Shown here: piece after piece, positions 7,246-14,638 of the stretch
Layout of the letters: the number at the start of each line of letters is the position of its first letter
Numbering within the stretch: the stretch's first letter is position 1
Source of the DNA: Streptomyces typhae
GTDB taxonomy: Bacteria; Actinomycetota; Actinomycetes; Streptomycetales; Streptomycetaceae
DNA length: 64,000 nt
NCBI RefSeq assembly: GCF_009755605.1
Contig: NZ_WPNZ01000025.1
Coordinates: 1 to 64,000, forward strand
Reading direction: 5' to 3'
Position numbers and translations under genes: made by a program
The notes under the pieces: model-generated
Databases searched by the model: none
What the model was told of the DNA's origin: nothing
The model's input: the letters and a program-made list of their open reading frames with translations, nothing else

Positions 7246-8289
7246 GTGTTGGTCGACAGTCCCCCCGAACCCAGCGCGGAGACCGCTCCCGCGCCACCCG
7301 GCCGCCGCGCGATACGCGGCGCCGGGCTCCTGCTCTCCGTCGTGGTGCTGCTCGCCCTGGTGTTCCTCAGCATCGCCGTGGGCGCCAAACCGCTCTCCAT
7401 GGAGCAGGTCTGGCACGGCCTCTTCCACGACTCGGGGACGTACGCCGACATCGTCGTCGGCGAGCGGGTGTCCCGGACGCTGCTCGGTCTCCTCGCGGGC
7501 ATGGCGCTCGGCCTGTCCGGCGCCGTCCTGCAGGCGCTGACCCGCAATCCGCTGGCCGACCCCGGACTGCTCGGCATCAACATGGGCGCGTCCGCCGCCG
7601 TCGTCACCGCCATCAGCTTCTTCGGCGTCACCTCGCTGAGCGGCTATGTGTGGTTCGCCTTCGTCGGCGCCGCGGTCGTCGGCGCCCTCGTGTACGCGCT
7701 CGGCGGCACCCGCAGCGCCACTCCGGTACGGCTCGCCCTCGCCGGTACGGCGCTGACCGCGGCCCTCTCCGGCTATCTCCAGGCCGTGATGATCACGGAC
7801 AACGCCGCGCTCGACAAGATGCGCTTCTGGACGGTCGGCTCGCTGGCCTCCGCCAAGATGGAGACGATCCAGCAGGTCGCGCCGTTCCTCGCCGTGGGCA
7901 CCCTGCTCGCCCTCGGCCTCGCCCGGCCCTTGAACGCCGTGGCGATGGGGGACGACACCGCCCGCGCGCTCGGCGCCCATCTGACCCGCACCCGCGCGCT
8001 GTCGATGGTCTCCGCGACGCTGCTGTGCGGCGCCGCGACCGCCGCGTGCGGGCCCATCATGTTCGTCGGCCTCATGGTGCCGCACATCGTGCGCTCCTTC
8101 ACCGGCCCGGACATGCGCTGGATCTTCCCCTTCGCCGCCGTCCTCTCGCCCGTCCTGCTGCTCGGTGCCGACGTGCTCGGCCGGGTGGTCTCGCGGCCCG
8201 CCGAACTCCAGGTCGGCATCGTCACCGCGGCCATCGGCGCCCCGGTGTTCATCATGCTCGTACGACGGCGGAGGACGGCGCAGCTGTGA
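7246..8289 (+). CDS. FecCD-family iron-siderophore ABC permease, first subunit
   Basis: A 347-residue integral membrane protein with about 9-10 predicted helices, of the FecCD/BtuC type. Family landmarks are GLLAGMALGLSGAVLQALTRNPLADPGLLGI, the coupling region GDDTARALGAHLTRTRALSM, and GPIMFVGLMVPHIVR. The reading frame opens at GTG 7246, only 12 bases after a -10-like TAGGCT and without a ribosome binding site, so a leaderless or nearly leaderless transcript is likely. The stop overlaps the next gene as GTGA. It should pair with the second permease and the ATPase to import ferric siderophore. Confidence 0.92.
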   Translation: MLVDSPPEPSAETAPAPPGRRAIRGAGLLLSVVVLLALVFLSIAVGAKPLSMEQVWHGLFHDSGTYADIVVGERVSRTLLGLLAGMALGLSGAVLQALTRNPLADPGLLGINMGASAAVVTAISFFGVTSLSGYVWFAFVGAAVVGALVYALGGTRSATPVRLALAGTALTAALSGYLQAVMITDNAALDKMRFWTVGSLASAKMETIQQVAPFLAVGTLLALGLARPLNAVAMGDDTARALGAHLTRTRALSMVSATLLCGAATAACGPIMFVGLMVPHIVRSFTGPDMRWIFPFAAVLSPVLLLGADVLGRVVSRPAELQVGIVTAAIGAPVFIMLVRRRRTAQL

Positions 8290-9368
8290 AGGCCCTACGC
8301 AACCGGCGTACCAGCGCCACCCGTGCCCCGGCGCTGCGCACCCGCGCGCTGCGCGGCCGCGGCGGAGTGTCCGTCCGCTTCGACGTCCGCGCGGCCGTCG
8401 TCGTGGTGGCGCTCGTTCTCGCCGCGCTCGCCGCGAGCGTCGTGCTCATCGGCACCGGCGACTTCGACATCCCGGCCGCCGACGTCATCCGCACCCTGCT
8501 CGGCAACGGCGACCCCGGCCAGGAGTTCATCATCAACGACCTGCGGCTGCCGCGGGTCGTCGTCGCCCTCCTGGTGGGTGCCTCGCTCGGTCTCGGCGGT
8601 GCGCTCTTCCAGTCCATCGCCCGCAATCCGCTGGGCAGCCCGGACGTCCTCGGCATCGGACAGGGCTCCACCGCGGGCGCCCTCCTGATGATCGTGATCT
8701 TCCAGGGCAGTGCCAACGAGGTCGCGGGCGGCGCGCTCGTCGGCGGCCTTGTCACCGGCGTCGCGATGTACCTCCTCGCCTGGAAGCAGGGCGTCCACGG
8801 CTACCGGCTCGTCCTCGTCGGCATCGGCGTGAACGCCTTCGCCGTCGCCATGAACGGCTATCTGCTGACCAAGGCCGACCTCGTCGACGCGGCGCGGGCG
8901 GTCGTGTGGATGACGGGCTCCCTCAACGGCCGCGACTGGGAGCAGGTGTGGCCGCTGCTCGCGCTGTGCGCCGTGCTCCTGCCACTGATCGTCGCGCACG
9001 CCCGTCCGCTGCGGATGCTGGAGATGGGTGACGACATCGCGTACGCGCTCGGGGTGCCCGTCGAGCGCACCCGCGTCGTCCTGATGACCGCCGCTGTGCT
9101 GCTCACGGCGGCGGCGACCGCGGCCGCAGGACCCGTCAGCTTCGTCGCCCTCACCGCGCCCCAGCTGGCCCGCCGCCTGACCCGCTCGCCGGGCCCGAAC
9201 CTGCTGCCCGCCATGTGCATGGGCGCCACCCTCCTCGTCGTCGCCGACTGGGCCTCGCAGCGGGTCTTCGGCGCCGACCAGCTGCCCGTCGGCGTCGTCA
9301 CCGGCGTCCTCGGCGGCGTGTATCTGCTGTGGCTGCTCGTCACCGAGCGCAAGGCGGGGCGCATATGA
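8286..9368 (+). CDS. FecCD-family iron-siderophore ABC permease, second subunit
   Basis: A 360-residue polytopic permease with FecCD landmarks: RLPRVVVALLVGASLGLGGALFQSIARNPLGSPDVLG, GYLLTKADLVDAARAVVWMTGSLNGRDWE, the coupling loop MGDDIAYALGVPVERTR and GPVSFVALTAPQLARRL. A start at GTG 8286 overlaps the upstream stop (GTGA), which suggests translational coupling. The first 45 residues are Arg-rich and probably cytosolic. It forms the heteromeric channel with the subunit encoded at 7246. Its stop overlaps the ATG of a 34-codon ORF. Confidence 0.92.
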   Translation: MKALRNRRTSATRAPALRTRALRGRGGVSVRFDVRAAVVVVALVLAALAASVVLIGTGDFDIPAADVIRTLLGNGDPGQEFIINDLRLPRVVVALLVGASLGLGGALFQSIARNPLGSPDVLGIGQGSTAGALLMIVIFQGSANEVAGGALVGGLVTGVAMYLLAWKQGVHGYRLVLVGIGVNAFAVAMNGYLLTKADLVDAARAVVWMTGSLNGRDWEQVWPLLALCAVLLPLIVAHARPLRMLEMGDDIAYALGVPVERTRVVLMTAAVLLTAAATAAAGPVSFVALTAPQLARRLTRSPGPNLLPAMCMGATLLVVADWASQRVFGADQLPVGVVTGVLGGVYLLWLLVTERKAGRI

Positions 9369-9469
9369 GTCCGACACCCGTGCCGCCCGCGCCCGTGCGG
9401 CCGACCTCCGCGGGGCCGAGGCCCTCGTCCGCGTACGAAGACACTCACGACCAGGAGCGTGCCCTGTGA
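9365..9469 (+). CDS. 34-codon coupled small ORF between permease and ATPase
   Basis: ATG at 9365 overlaps the permease stop (ATGA), and the TGA at 9467-9469 overlaps the GTG of the ATPase (GTGA). The predicted peptide is 34 residues, Pro/Ser-rich at first, ending SSAYEDTHDQERAL, with no membrane segment. The exact double overlap suggests that ribosomes pass from permease to ATPase through this ORF. It may only be a coupling device rather than a functional peptide. The AGGAG inside its end (at about 9451) also serves as ribosome binding site of the ATPase gene. Confidence 0.55.
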   Translation: MSPTPVPPAPVRPTSAGPRPSSAYEDTHDQERAL

Positions 9470-10263
9470 ACCGGCTCATCGCCGACGACGTCACCCTCGG
9501 CTACGACCAGCGCGTCATCGCGGAGAAGCTGTCCGTCGAGATACCCGACAACTCCTTCACGGTGATCGTCGGCCCCAACGCCTGCGGCAAGTCGACGCTG
9601 CTCCGCGCCCTGTCCCGCATGCTCAAGCCGTCAGCCGGACGGGTGCTCCTCGACGGGCAGACCATCCACTCGCTGCCCGCGAAGAAGGTCGCGAGGACCC
9701 TCGGTCTGCTCCCGCAGTCCTCCATCGCCCCGGACGGCATCACGGTCGGCGACCTGGTGGCCCGCGGCCGCTACCCGCATCAGGGACTGCTGCGGCAGTG
9801 GTCGGGCGACGACGAGCGGATCGTGCGCGAGTCCATGGAGTCCACCGGCGTCGCCGAGCTGGCGGACCGGTACGTCGACGAGCTGTCCGGCGGCCAGCGC
9901 CAGCGCGTCTGGATCGCCATGGCCCTCGCCCAGCAGACGCCGCTGCTGCTGCTCGACGAGCCGACCACGTTCCTCGACATCCAGCACCAGATCGACGTCC
10001 TCGACCTCTGCGCCGATCTGCACGAGGAGCAGGGGCGCACGCTGGTCGCCGTCCTGCACGACCTGAACCACGCCGCCCGCTACGCCACCCACCTCATCGC
10101 GCTGCGCGACGGGAAGGTGCTGGCCGAGGGCCCGCCGATGGAGATCGTCACCGCGGAGCTGGTGGCGGAGGCGTTCGGGATCAAGTGCCGGATCATCGAC
10201 GACCCGGAGACGGGGACGCCGCTGGTCGTGCCCGCGGCGCGCAAGGCCCGCGTGGCCTCGTAG
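9466..10263 (+). CDS. Iron-siderophore ABC transporter ATP-binding protein
   Basis: A 265-residue ABC ATPase of the FecE/FepC class that powers the two FecCD permeases encoded upstream. Walker A is GPNACGKST, the Q-loop region is LGLLPQSS, the signature is LSGGQRQR, Walker B is LLLLDEPT, and the switch histidine lies in VLHDLNHAARYA. Start GTG 9466 with AGGAG 11 bases upstream. The gene closes the rightward iron operon. Confidence 0.95.
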   Translation: MNRLIADDVTLGYDQRVIAEKLSVEIPDNSFTVIVGPNACGKSTLLRALSRMLKPSAGRVLLDGQTIHSLPAKKVARTLGLLPQSSIAPDGITVGDLVARGRYPHQGLLRQWSGDDERIVRESMESTGVAELADRYVDELSGGQRQRVWIAMALAQQTPLLLLDEPTTFLDIQHQIDVLDLCADLHEEQGRTLVAVLHDLNHAARYATHLIALRDGKVLAEGPPMEIVTAELVAEAFGIKCRIIDDPETGTPLVVPAARKARVAS

Positions 10264-10332
10264 CGGGTGCCTCGGTGAACGTAGAGGGTGCCCTGGTGAA
10301 CAGCGGCTCCGGGAACAGCGCCCGCGCCGGAG

Positions 10333-10680
10333 TCAGAGCAGCGAGCGCAGGCGCAGCAGATCCCGCAGGCCCGCCTCCAGTCTGACGCGGCCACCGGCCC
10401 ACGCCTTGGTGAAGTTCAGCTCGCCGTCGACGAGGGCGAGCAGGTCGGGGGCGGTCATGGCGAGGCGGATCTGGGCCTTCACCCGGGGCGGCCCCGCATG
10501 CTGGTCGAGGACATCGATCCGGCCGTTCTCCAGGCGGCCGGTGAACGTGCCGTCCAGATCGGTGATGTGGCAGCTCAAGGTGCGGTCGAGGGCCGCCGCA
10601 CTGCGTACGTCGCCGTCGGCGCCCGCCAGGTTGTCCGAGAGTCTGTCGAGTGCGCTGCGGCACTCCGCCATGGTCGCCAT
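10333..10680 (-). CDS. SCP2 sterol-binding domain protein
   Basis: A 115-residue protein resembling a stand-alone SCP2 (sterol carrier) domain: an amphipathic N-terminal helix (ECRSALDRLSDNL), alternating beta strands (LSCHITDLDGTFTGRLENGRI, AQIRLAMTAPDLLALVDGELNFTKAWAGGRVRLEAG) and a hydrophobic C-terminal helix. The domain binds lipids or acyl chains; the ligand here is unknown. The start is ATG 10680 with a second in-frame ATG at 10671 and no clear ribosome binding site. It diverges from the small gene at 10723 with a 42-base gap. Confidence 0.8.
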   Translation of the reverse strand: MATMAECRSALDRLSDNLAGADGDVRSAAALDRTLSCHITDLDGTFTGRLENGRIDVLDQHAGPPRVKAQIRLAMTAPDLLALVDGELNFTKAWAGGRVRLEAGLRDLLRLRSLL

Positions 10681-10710
10681 CGTGATCGACGGTACCGCAG
10701 GGCTTCGATG

Positions 10711-10716
10711 TAGCGT
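10711..10716 (+). promoter_or_regulatory. -10 element TAGCGT of a leaderless promoter
   Basis: TAGCGT matches the Streptomyces TANNNT -10 motif and ends six bases before the ATG at 10723. Transcription would therefore start at or next to the start codon. No convincing -35 is visible. The same TAGCGT-N6-ATG arrangement recurs before the gene at 43330. Confidence 0.55.
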
Positions 10717-10722
10717 CGTGCC

Positions 10723-11046
10723 ATGAGCGACTGGACGCCGGGCCCCGAGCCCGAGCTCAGAGAGGTGGAGCCCGTGCTTCCGGCGGCGCGGGACGCCGCC
10801 GCGGAGGCGGACTCCGCCCCTGCCGGGCCCGCCCCCCTGGAAGTGGTCCGCACCCCTACGGGCAACGCCGAGGTCGACGCGTGGCTCGGGCGTCTCGCCG
10901 ACGCCGACCACCTCGCCACGGACGGCCACATCGAGGTGTACGAGGATGTCCACCGGGGCCTGCGCGACGCGCTCACCGCGCTGGACGCACGCCCCGGGCC
11001 GCCCGCGCCGTCGGGCACGCCCGGACCCTCGTACGACAGGAGCTGA
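10723..11046 (+). CDS. Conserved hypothetical protein upstream of tlyA
   Basis: A 107-residue acidic protein. The first 45 residues are Pro/Ala/Glu-rich, followed by a compact segment NAEVDAWLGRLADADHLATDGHIEVYEDVHRGLRDALTALDA that looks helical. No catalytic motif is recognised. Small proteins of this kind commonly precede tlyA in Streptomyces. It is the first gene of a likely operon with tlyA and nadK; its stop is 7 bases before the tlyA start. The transcript is probably leaderless (see the -10 at 10711). Confidence 0.8.
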   Translation: MSDWTPGPEPELREVEPVLPAARDAAAEADSAPAGPAPLEVVRTPTGNAEVDAWLGRLADADHLATDGHIEVYEDVHRGLRDALTALDARPGPPAPSGTPGPSYDRS

Positions 11047-11053
11047 ACCGAAC

Positions 11054-11869
11054 GTGGCAGGAGTGGCACGCCGCCGCCTCGACGCCGAGCTGGTGCGCCG
11101 GAAGCTCGCGCGCTCGCGCGAGCACGCAAGCCAGCTGATCGCCGCCGGCCGGGTGAGCGTCGGCAAGACCCTCGCGACCAAGCCGGCCACGCAGGTGGAG
11201 ACGGCCGCCGCGATCGTCGTCACCCAGGACGACGGCGACCCCGACTACGTCTCGCGCGGCGGCCACAAGCTCGCGGGCGCCCTGAAGGCCTTCGTGCCCG
11301 AGGGGCTCGCCGTCGAGGGGCGGCGCGCCCTGGACGCGGGCGCCTCCACCGGCGGCTTCACCGATGTGCTGCTGCGCGCGGGCGTCGCGCACGTCGTCGC
11401 CGTCGACGTCGGCTACGGCCAGCTCGCCTGGTCGCTGCAGAGTGACGACCGGGTCACCGTCAAGGACCGTACGAACGTACGCGAGTTGACGCTCGACCTC
11501 ATCGACGACGTGCCCGTCGACCTGGTCGTCGGCGATCTCTCCTTCATTCCGCTGGGGCTCGTGCTGCCCGCCCTCGCACGCTGCGCCGCACCCGACGCGG
11601 ACCTCGTCCTCATGGTCAAGCCGCAGTTCGAGGTCGGCAAGGAGCGCCTGGGCAGCGGCGGCGTGGTGCGCAGCGCGGAGCTGCGGGCGGAGGCCGTGCG
11701 GACGGTGGCACGGCAGGCGTGGGGGCTCGGCCTCGGCGTGCGCGGGGTGACCGCGAGCCCGCTGCCCGGACCCTCGGGGAATGTCGAGTACTTTCTGTGG
11801 CTGCGCGCCGGGGCGCCGGAACTCGACCCGGCGGACGTCGACCGTGCCGTGGCGGAGGGGCCCCGTTGA
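11054..11869 (+). CDS. tlyA: TlyA family rRNA 2'-O-methyltransferase
   Basis: A 271-residue protein with an N-terminal S4 RNA-binding domain (RRRLDAELVRRKLARSREHASQLIAAGRVSVG) and a C-terminal RrmJ/FtsJ-type methyltransferase. The SAM pocket is DAGASTGGFTDVLLRAG, followed by VVAVDVGYGQLAW, and the conserved lysine lies in MVKPQFEVGKE. Homologues 2'-O-methylate cytidines of 16S and 23S rRNA and confer sensitivity to capreomycin/viomycin. GTG 11054 is chosen because GGAG lies 11-14 bases upstream; GTG 11063 is an alternative. The last codons overlap the TTG start of nadK. Confidence 0.93.
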   Translation: MAGVARRRLDAELVRRKLARSREHASQLIAAGRVSVGKTLATKPATQVETAAAIVVTQDDGDPDYVSRGGHKLAGALKAFVPEGLAVEGRRALDAGASTGGFTDVLLRAGVAHVVAVDVGYGQLAWSLQSDDRVTVKDRTNVRELTLDLIDDVPVDLVVGDLSFIPLGLVLPALARCAAPDADLVLMVKPQFEVGKERLGSGGVVRSAELRAEAVRTVARQAWGLGLGVRGVTASPLPGPSGNVEYFLWLRAGAPELDPADVDRAVAEGPR

Positions 11870-12771
11870 GTCAGACCCGAGCTCGTACTGTTTTTCTCCT
11901 GGCGCACACCGGCAGGCCCGCGGCCGTCCGCAGCGCCGAACTCGTCGTTCAGGGGTTGCTGCGCAGCGGCATCGGCGTGCGGGTCCTGGAGGCGGAGGCC
12001 GCGGACCTGCCGCTGCCACCGTCGGTGCAGCTGGTCAAGGAGGCGACACCCGCCTGCCTGGACGGCTGCGAACTCCTCATCGTGCTCGGCGGTGACGGGA
12101 CGCTGCTGCGCGGCGCCGAGTTCGCCCGCGCCTCCGGGGTGCCGATGCTCGGGGTGAACCTGGGCCGGGTCGGCTTCCTCGCCGAGGCCGAGCGGGACGA
12201 CCTGGACAAGGTCGTCGACCGCGTCGTCACCAAGGCGTACGAGGTCGAGGAGCGCATGACCGTCGACGTCGTCGTGCACAGCAACGGCGACGTCGTACAC
12301 CGGGACTGGGCCCTCAACGAGGCCGCCGTGCAGAAGATGTCGGCCGAGCGGATCCTGGAGGTCGTCCTGGAGATCGACGGCCGCCCGGTCACCGGCTTCG
12401 GCTGCGACGGCATCGTGTGCGCCACCCCGACCGGGTCGACGGCGTACGCGTTCTCGGCCGGAGGGCCCGTGGTGTGGCCCGAGGTCGAAGCCCTCCTGAT
12501 GGTGCCCATCAGCGCGCACGCCCTCTTCGCCAAGCCCCTGGTGACCTCGCCGAACTCCGTCCTCGCCGTCGAGGTCCAGCCGCACACCCCGCACGGGGTG
12601 CTGTGGTGCGACGGACGGCGGACCCTGGAGCTGCCCGACGGGGCGCGCGTCGAGGTGCGCCGGGGTGCCGTGCCCGTGCGGCTCGCCCGGCTGCACCATG
12701 CCTCGTTCACGGACCGGCTCGTGGCGAAGTTCGCGCTGCCGGTTTCGGGGTGGCGGGGGGCTCCTCACTAG
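11866..12771 (+). CDS. nadK: NAD kinase
   Basis: A 301-residue ATP (or polyphosphate)-dependent NAD kinase that produces NADP. Diagnostic motifs: VLGGDGTLLRGAE, NLGRVGFLAE, the NE/D segment ALNEAAVQK and the glycine-rich CATPTGSTAYAFSAGGPV. The start is TTG 11866, which overlaps the tlyA stop as TTGA, a rare start codon presumably supported by translational coupling. The C terminus (SGWRGAPH) is followed by a G-rich region of intergenic repeats. In many actinomycetes nadK is followed by recN; here an oppositely oriented permease gene lies between them. Confidence 0.95.
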   Translation: MSQTRARTVFLLAHTGRPAAVRSAELVVQGLLRSGIGVRVLEAEAADLPLPPSVQLVKEATPACLDGCELLIVLGGDGTLLRGAEFARASGVPMLGVNLGRVGFLAEAERDDLDKVVDRVVTKAYEVEERMTVDVVVHSNGDVVHRDWALNEAAVQKMSAERILEVVLEIDGRPVTGFGCDGIVCATPTGSTAYAFSAGGPVVWPEVEALLMVPISAHALFAKPLVTSPNSVLAVEVQPHTPHGVLWCDGRRTLELPDGARVEVRRGAVPVRLARLHHASFTDRLVAKFALPVSGWRGAPH

Positions 12772-13046
12772 GGCCTGGCGCTCAGCGCTTTGCGCTTTGC
12801 TGGATGTGCGGGGTGACCTTGCCGGTCGGGCGGGGGGTTCGTTCCGCGGGGCGGTGGGGGCTCGCCCTTCGGGCTGGCGGGGCGTCTGCCGCGGGCTGGC
12901 GGGTCGCTCGGCCTGCGGGCCGGTGGGGGCTGGGCGCGCAGTTCCCCGCGCCCCTGCCGGGGTGACCGTACCGCAGGGTTTCCCGTGCCCCTTGCGGGGC
13001 GTCCGTGCCGCAGGGTTCCCCGTGCCCTTGCGGGGCGTCCGTGGGG
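12772..13046. repeat. Intergenic repeat cluster after nadK
   Basis: No gene is supported here. The stretch holds several G-rich copies of GGCTGGCGGG-type sequence, the Streptomyces intergenic motif GGGCGCGCAGTTCCCCGCGCCCCT (about 12935-12958), and a tandem pair of about 37 bases (12968-13004 and 13005-13040; core CCGCAGGGTTCCCCGTGCCC-TTGCGGGGCGTCC). It lies between tail-to-tail genes and may provide termination hairpins. Confidence 0.7.
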
Positions 13047-14465
13047 TCAGGTCGCGGCTATCACCGTTATCGCGCGGCGGCGCAGTGCCGCCGCCACCGG
13101 CAGGCCCGTGGCGCCGAGGGTCAGGAGCAGTGTGCCTGCCGCGATGGCGGTCGGGACCGTCCACGGCAGGTGCGGTACGGCCGAGCCGAAGGCGGTGCTC
13201 AGCATCGGGGCGAGCGTGGCGAGGGAGATCGCGGCGCCAAGGAGCAGTGCCGTACCGGCGACGACCACCGCCTCCCAGGCGGCCATGGCCCGCACCTGGC
13301 GGCGCTGGGAGCCGACGACCCGCAGCAGGGCCAGGTCGCGGCGGCGCTCGAAGGAGATCATGGCGAGGGTGTTCGCCGAGGCGATCGCGGCGAAGCCGGC
13401 GTACAGCGACGTGCCCGTGTAGTCCATCCAGACCTCGCCGGTGCTGCCCGCCGAGCCGGTGTGGTGCTGTGCCGTCGTGTGTATGGCGATCTTCGTGAGG
13501 CCGAAGCCGACGACCAGGAGCAGCGGCACCACCGCCGCGGAGAAGCGGCGGGGCTGGGAGCGGACGTTCAGCATCGCCAGGCGCGCCGCGCCGCCGCCGA
13601 GCCTGCCCACGACCGCGGAGACCAGCCGGGCCGCGGGCCCGACGACGCGCGGCCCGAGCAGCCCCGCGCCCACGCAGAACAGGATCAGGACGAGGAACGC
13701 GCCCTCGCCCGCCTCGTCCGCGGGCTGCCGGGAGAGCAGCATCGACAGCGTGGCGCCGCCCGCGACCGCGAGCAGGCCGAGGGGCGCCCGCAGCAGGCCG
13801 AGCCCGCGTCGCCCCGCCGCTGCCTCGTCCAGGGCGCGCGCCGGGCGCAGCAGGGAGAACCGGAGCGAGGAGAGAACCGCGGCGAGTGCGGAGGTGACCA
13901 CCGCCACGGCCAGGCAGACGGGCAGCGCAAGCCAGCTGAAGCGGAAGGGCACCTCGGCCGGGACGAGGCCGTGGCCGACCATCCCGCGGAACCAGAACCG
14001 GGCCAGGACACCGCCGAGCGCGAAGCCGGCGAGCGCCGCCGGTACGGACGCGGCGAGCGCCTGGACGGCCACGGCCCGGCGGACCTGCCGGGGTCTGGCG
14101 CCGATGGAGCGGACCAGGGCGAGCTCGCGGTGCTGCTGGACCACGGCGGTGCCCATGGTGGACGCGACCACGAAAATCGACATGTAGACAGAACCGATCA
14201 GGAGGACGGTTGCCGTGTCGCCCACGCCGTTCTCGGTGAGCCGGTGCCGGGCGTGCGCCGAGAGGCCGTCCGCGCTCGTGGTCCACAGCATCGTCGTCGA
14301 CGCGCTCACCACGGTCGCCGCGAAGAGCGCCGCGACGGCCGTGCCGACGAACGCCGGGCGGTGGGAGCGCAGGGCGGCCCGCGCCAGTCCTGTGCCTCGT
14401 CGGAGCCCCGCGCCTCGCCTGTGTCCCGTACCCCGCCGGGACGTGCCTGTGTTCATACCGTTCAT
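13047..14465 (-). CDS. FtsX-like ABC-type permease (lone)
   Basis: A 472-residue polytopic membrane protein with two FtsX/MacB-type halves, each with the characteristic pre-helix motif: QQHRELALVRSIGARPRQVRRAV (about residues 130-155) and SFERRRDLALLRVVGSQRRQVRAM (about 370-395). About 8-10 membrane segments are visible, after an Arg/Gly-rich cytosolic N terminus. Such permeases normally work with a LolD/MacB-type ATPase that exports lipids, peptides or antibiotics, but no ATPase gene lies nearby. It points against its neighbours and splits nadK from recN. ATG 14465 is taken as the start; ATG 14456 is an alternative. Confidence 0.85.
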   Translation of the reverse strand: MNGMNTGTSRRGTGHRRGAGLRRGTGLARAALRSHRPAFVGTAVAALFAATVVSASTTMLWTTSADGLSAHARHRLTENGVGDTATVLLIGSVYMSIFVVASTMGTAVVQQHRELALVRSIGARPRQVRRAVAVQALAASVPAALAGFALGGVLARFWFRGMVGHGLVPAEVPFRFSWLALPVCLAVAVVTSALAAVLSSLRFSLLRPARALDEAAAGRRGLGLLRAPLGLLAVAGGATLSMLLSRQPADEAGEGAFLVLILFCVGAGLLGPRVVGPAARLVSAVVGRLGGGAARLAMLNVRSQPRRFSAAVVPLLLVVGFGLTKIAIHTTAQHHTGSAGSTGEVWMDYTGTSLYAGFAAIASANTLAMISFERRRDLALLRVVGSQRRQVRAMAAWEAVVVAGTALLLGAAISLATLAPMLSTAFGSAVPHLPWTVPTAIAAGTLLLTLGATGLPVAAALRRRAITVIAAT

Positions 14466-14625
14466 GATCCGGCGCGGGGTCGGCCCGTCACCATGGTGGC
14501 GTCCTCAGGGTTTCCCTGTGGAAAACCCCACCCCGGCGGGTGAACAGGGAGTTTCCGGGCGCCCCGCCACCTGCGCGTTCCGGCGCGGAGACCGGGGCAC
14601 GTCGCACGGCGGCCCCCTGACCTCG

Positions 14626-14631
14626 TATGGT
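14626..14631 (+). promoter_or_regulatory. -10 element TATGGT upstream of recN
   Basis: TATGGT ends seven bases before GTG 14639 and there is no ribosome binding site upstream of that codon. This fits leaderless transcription of recN from GTG 14639 and argues against ATG 14627, which would lie inside the -10. Confidence 0.45.
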
Positions 14632-14638
14632 CTTGTCC

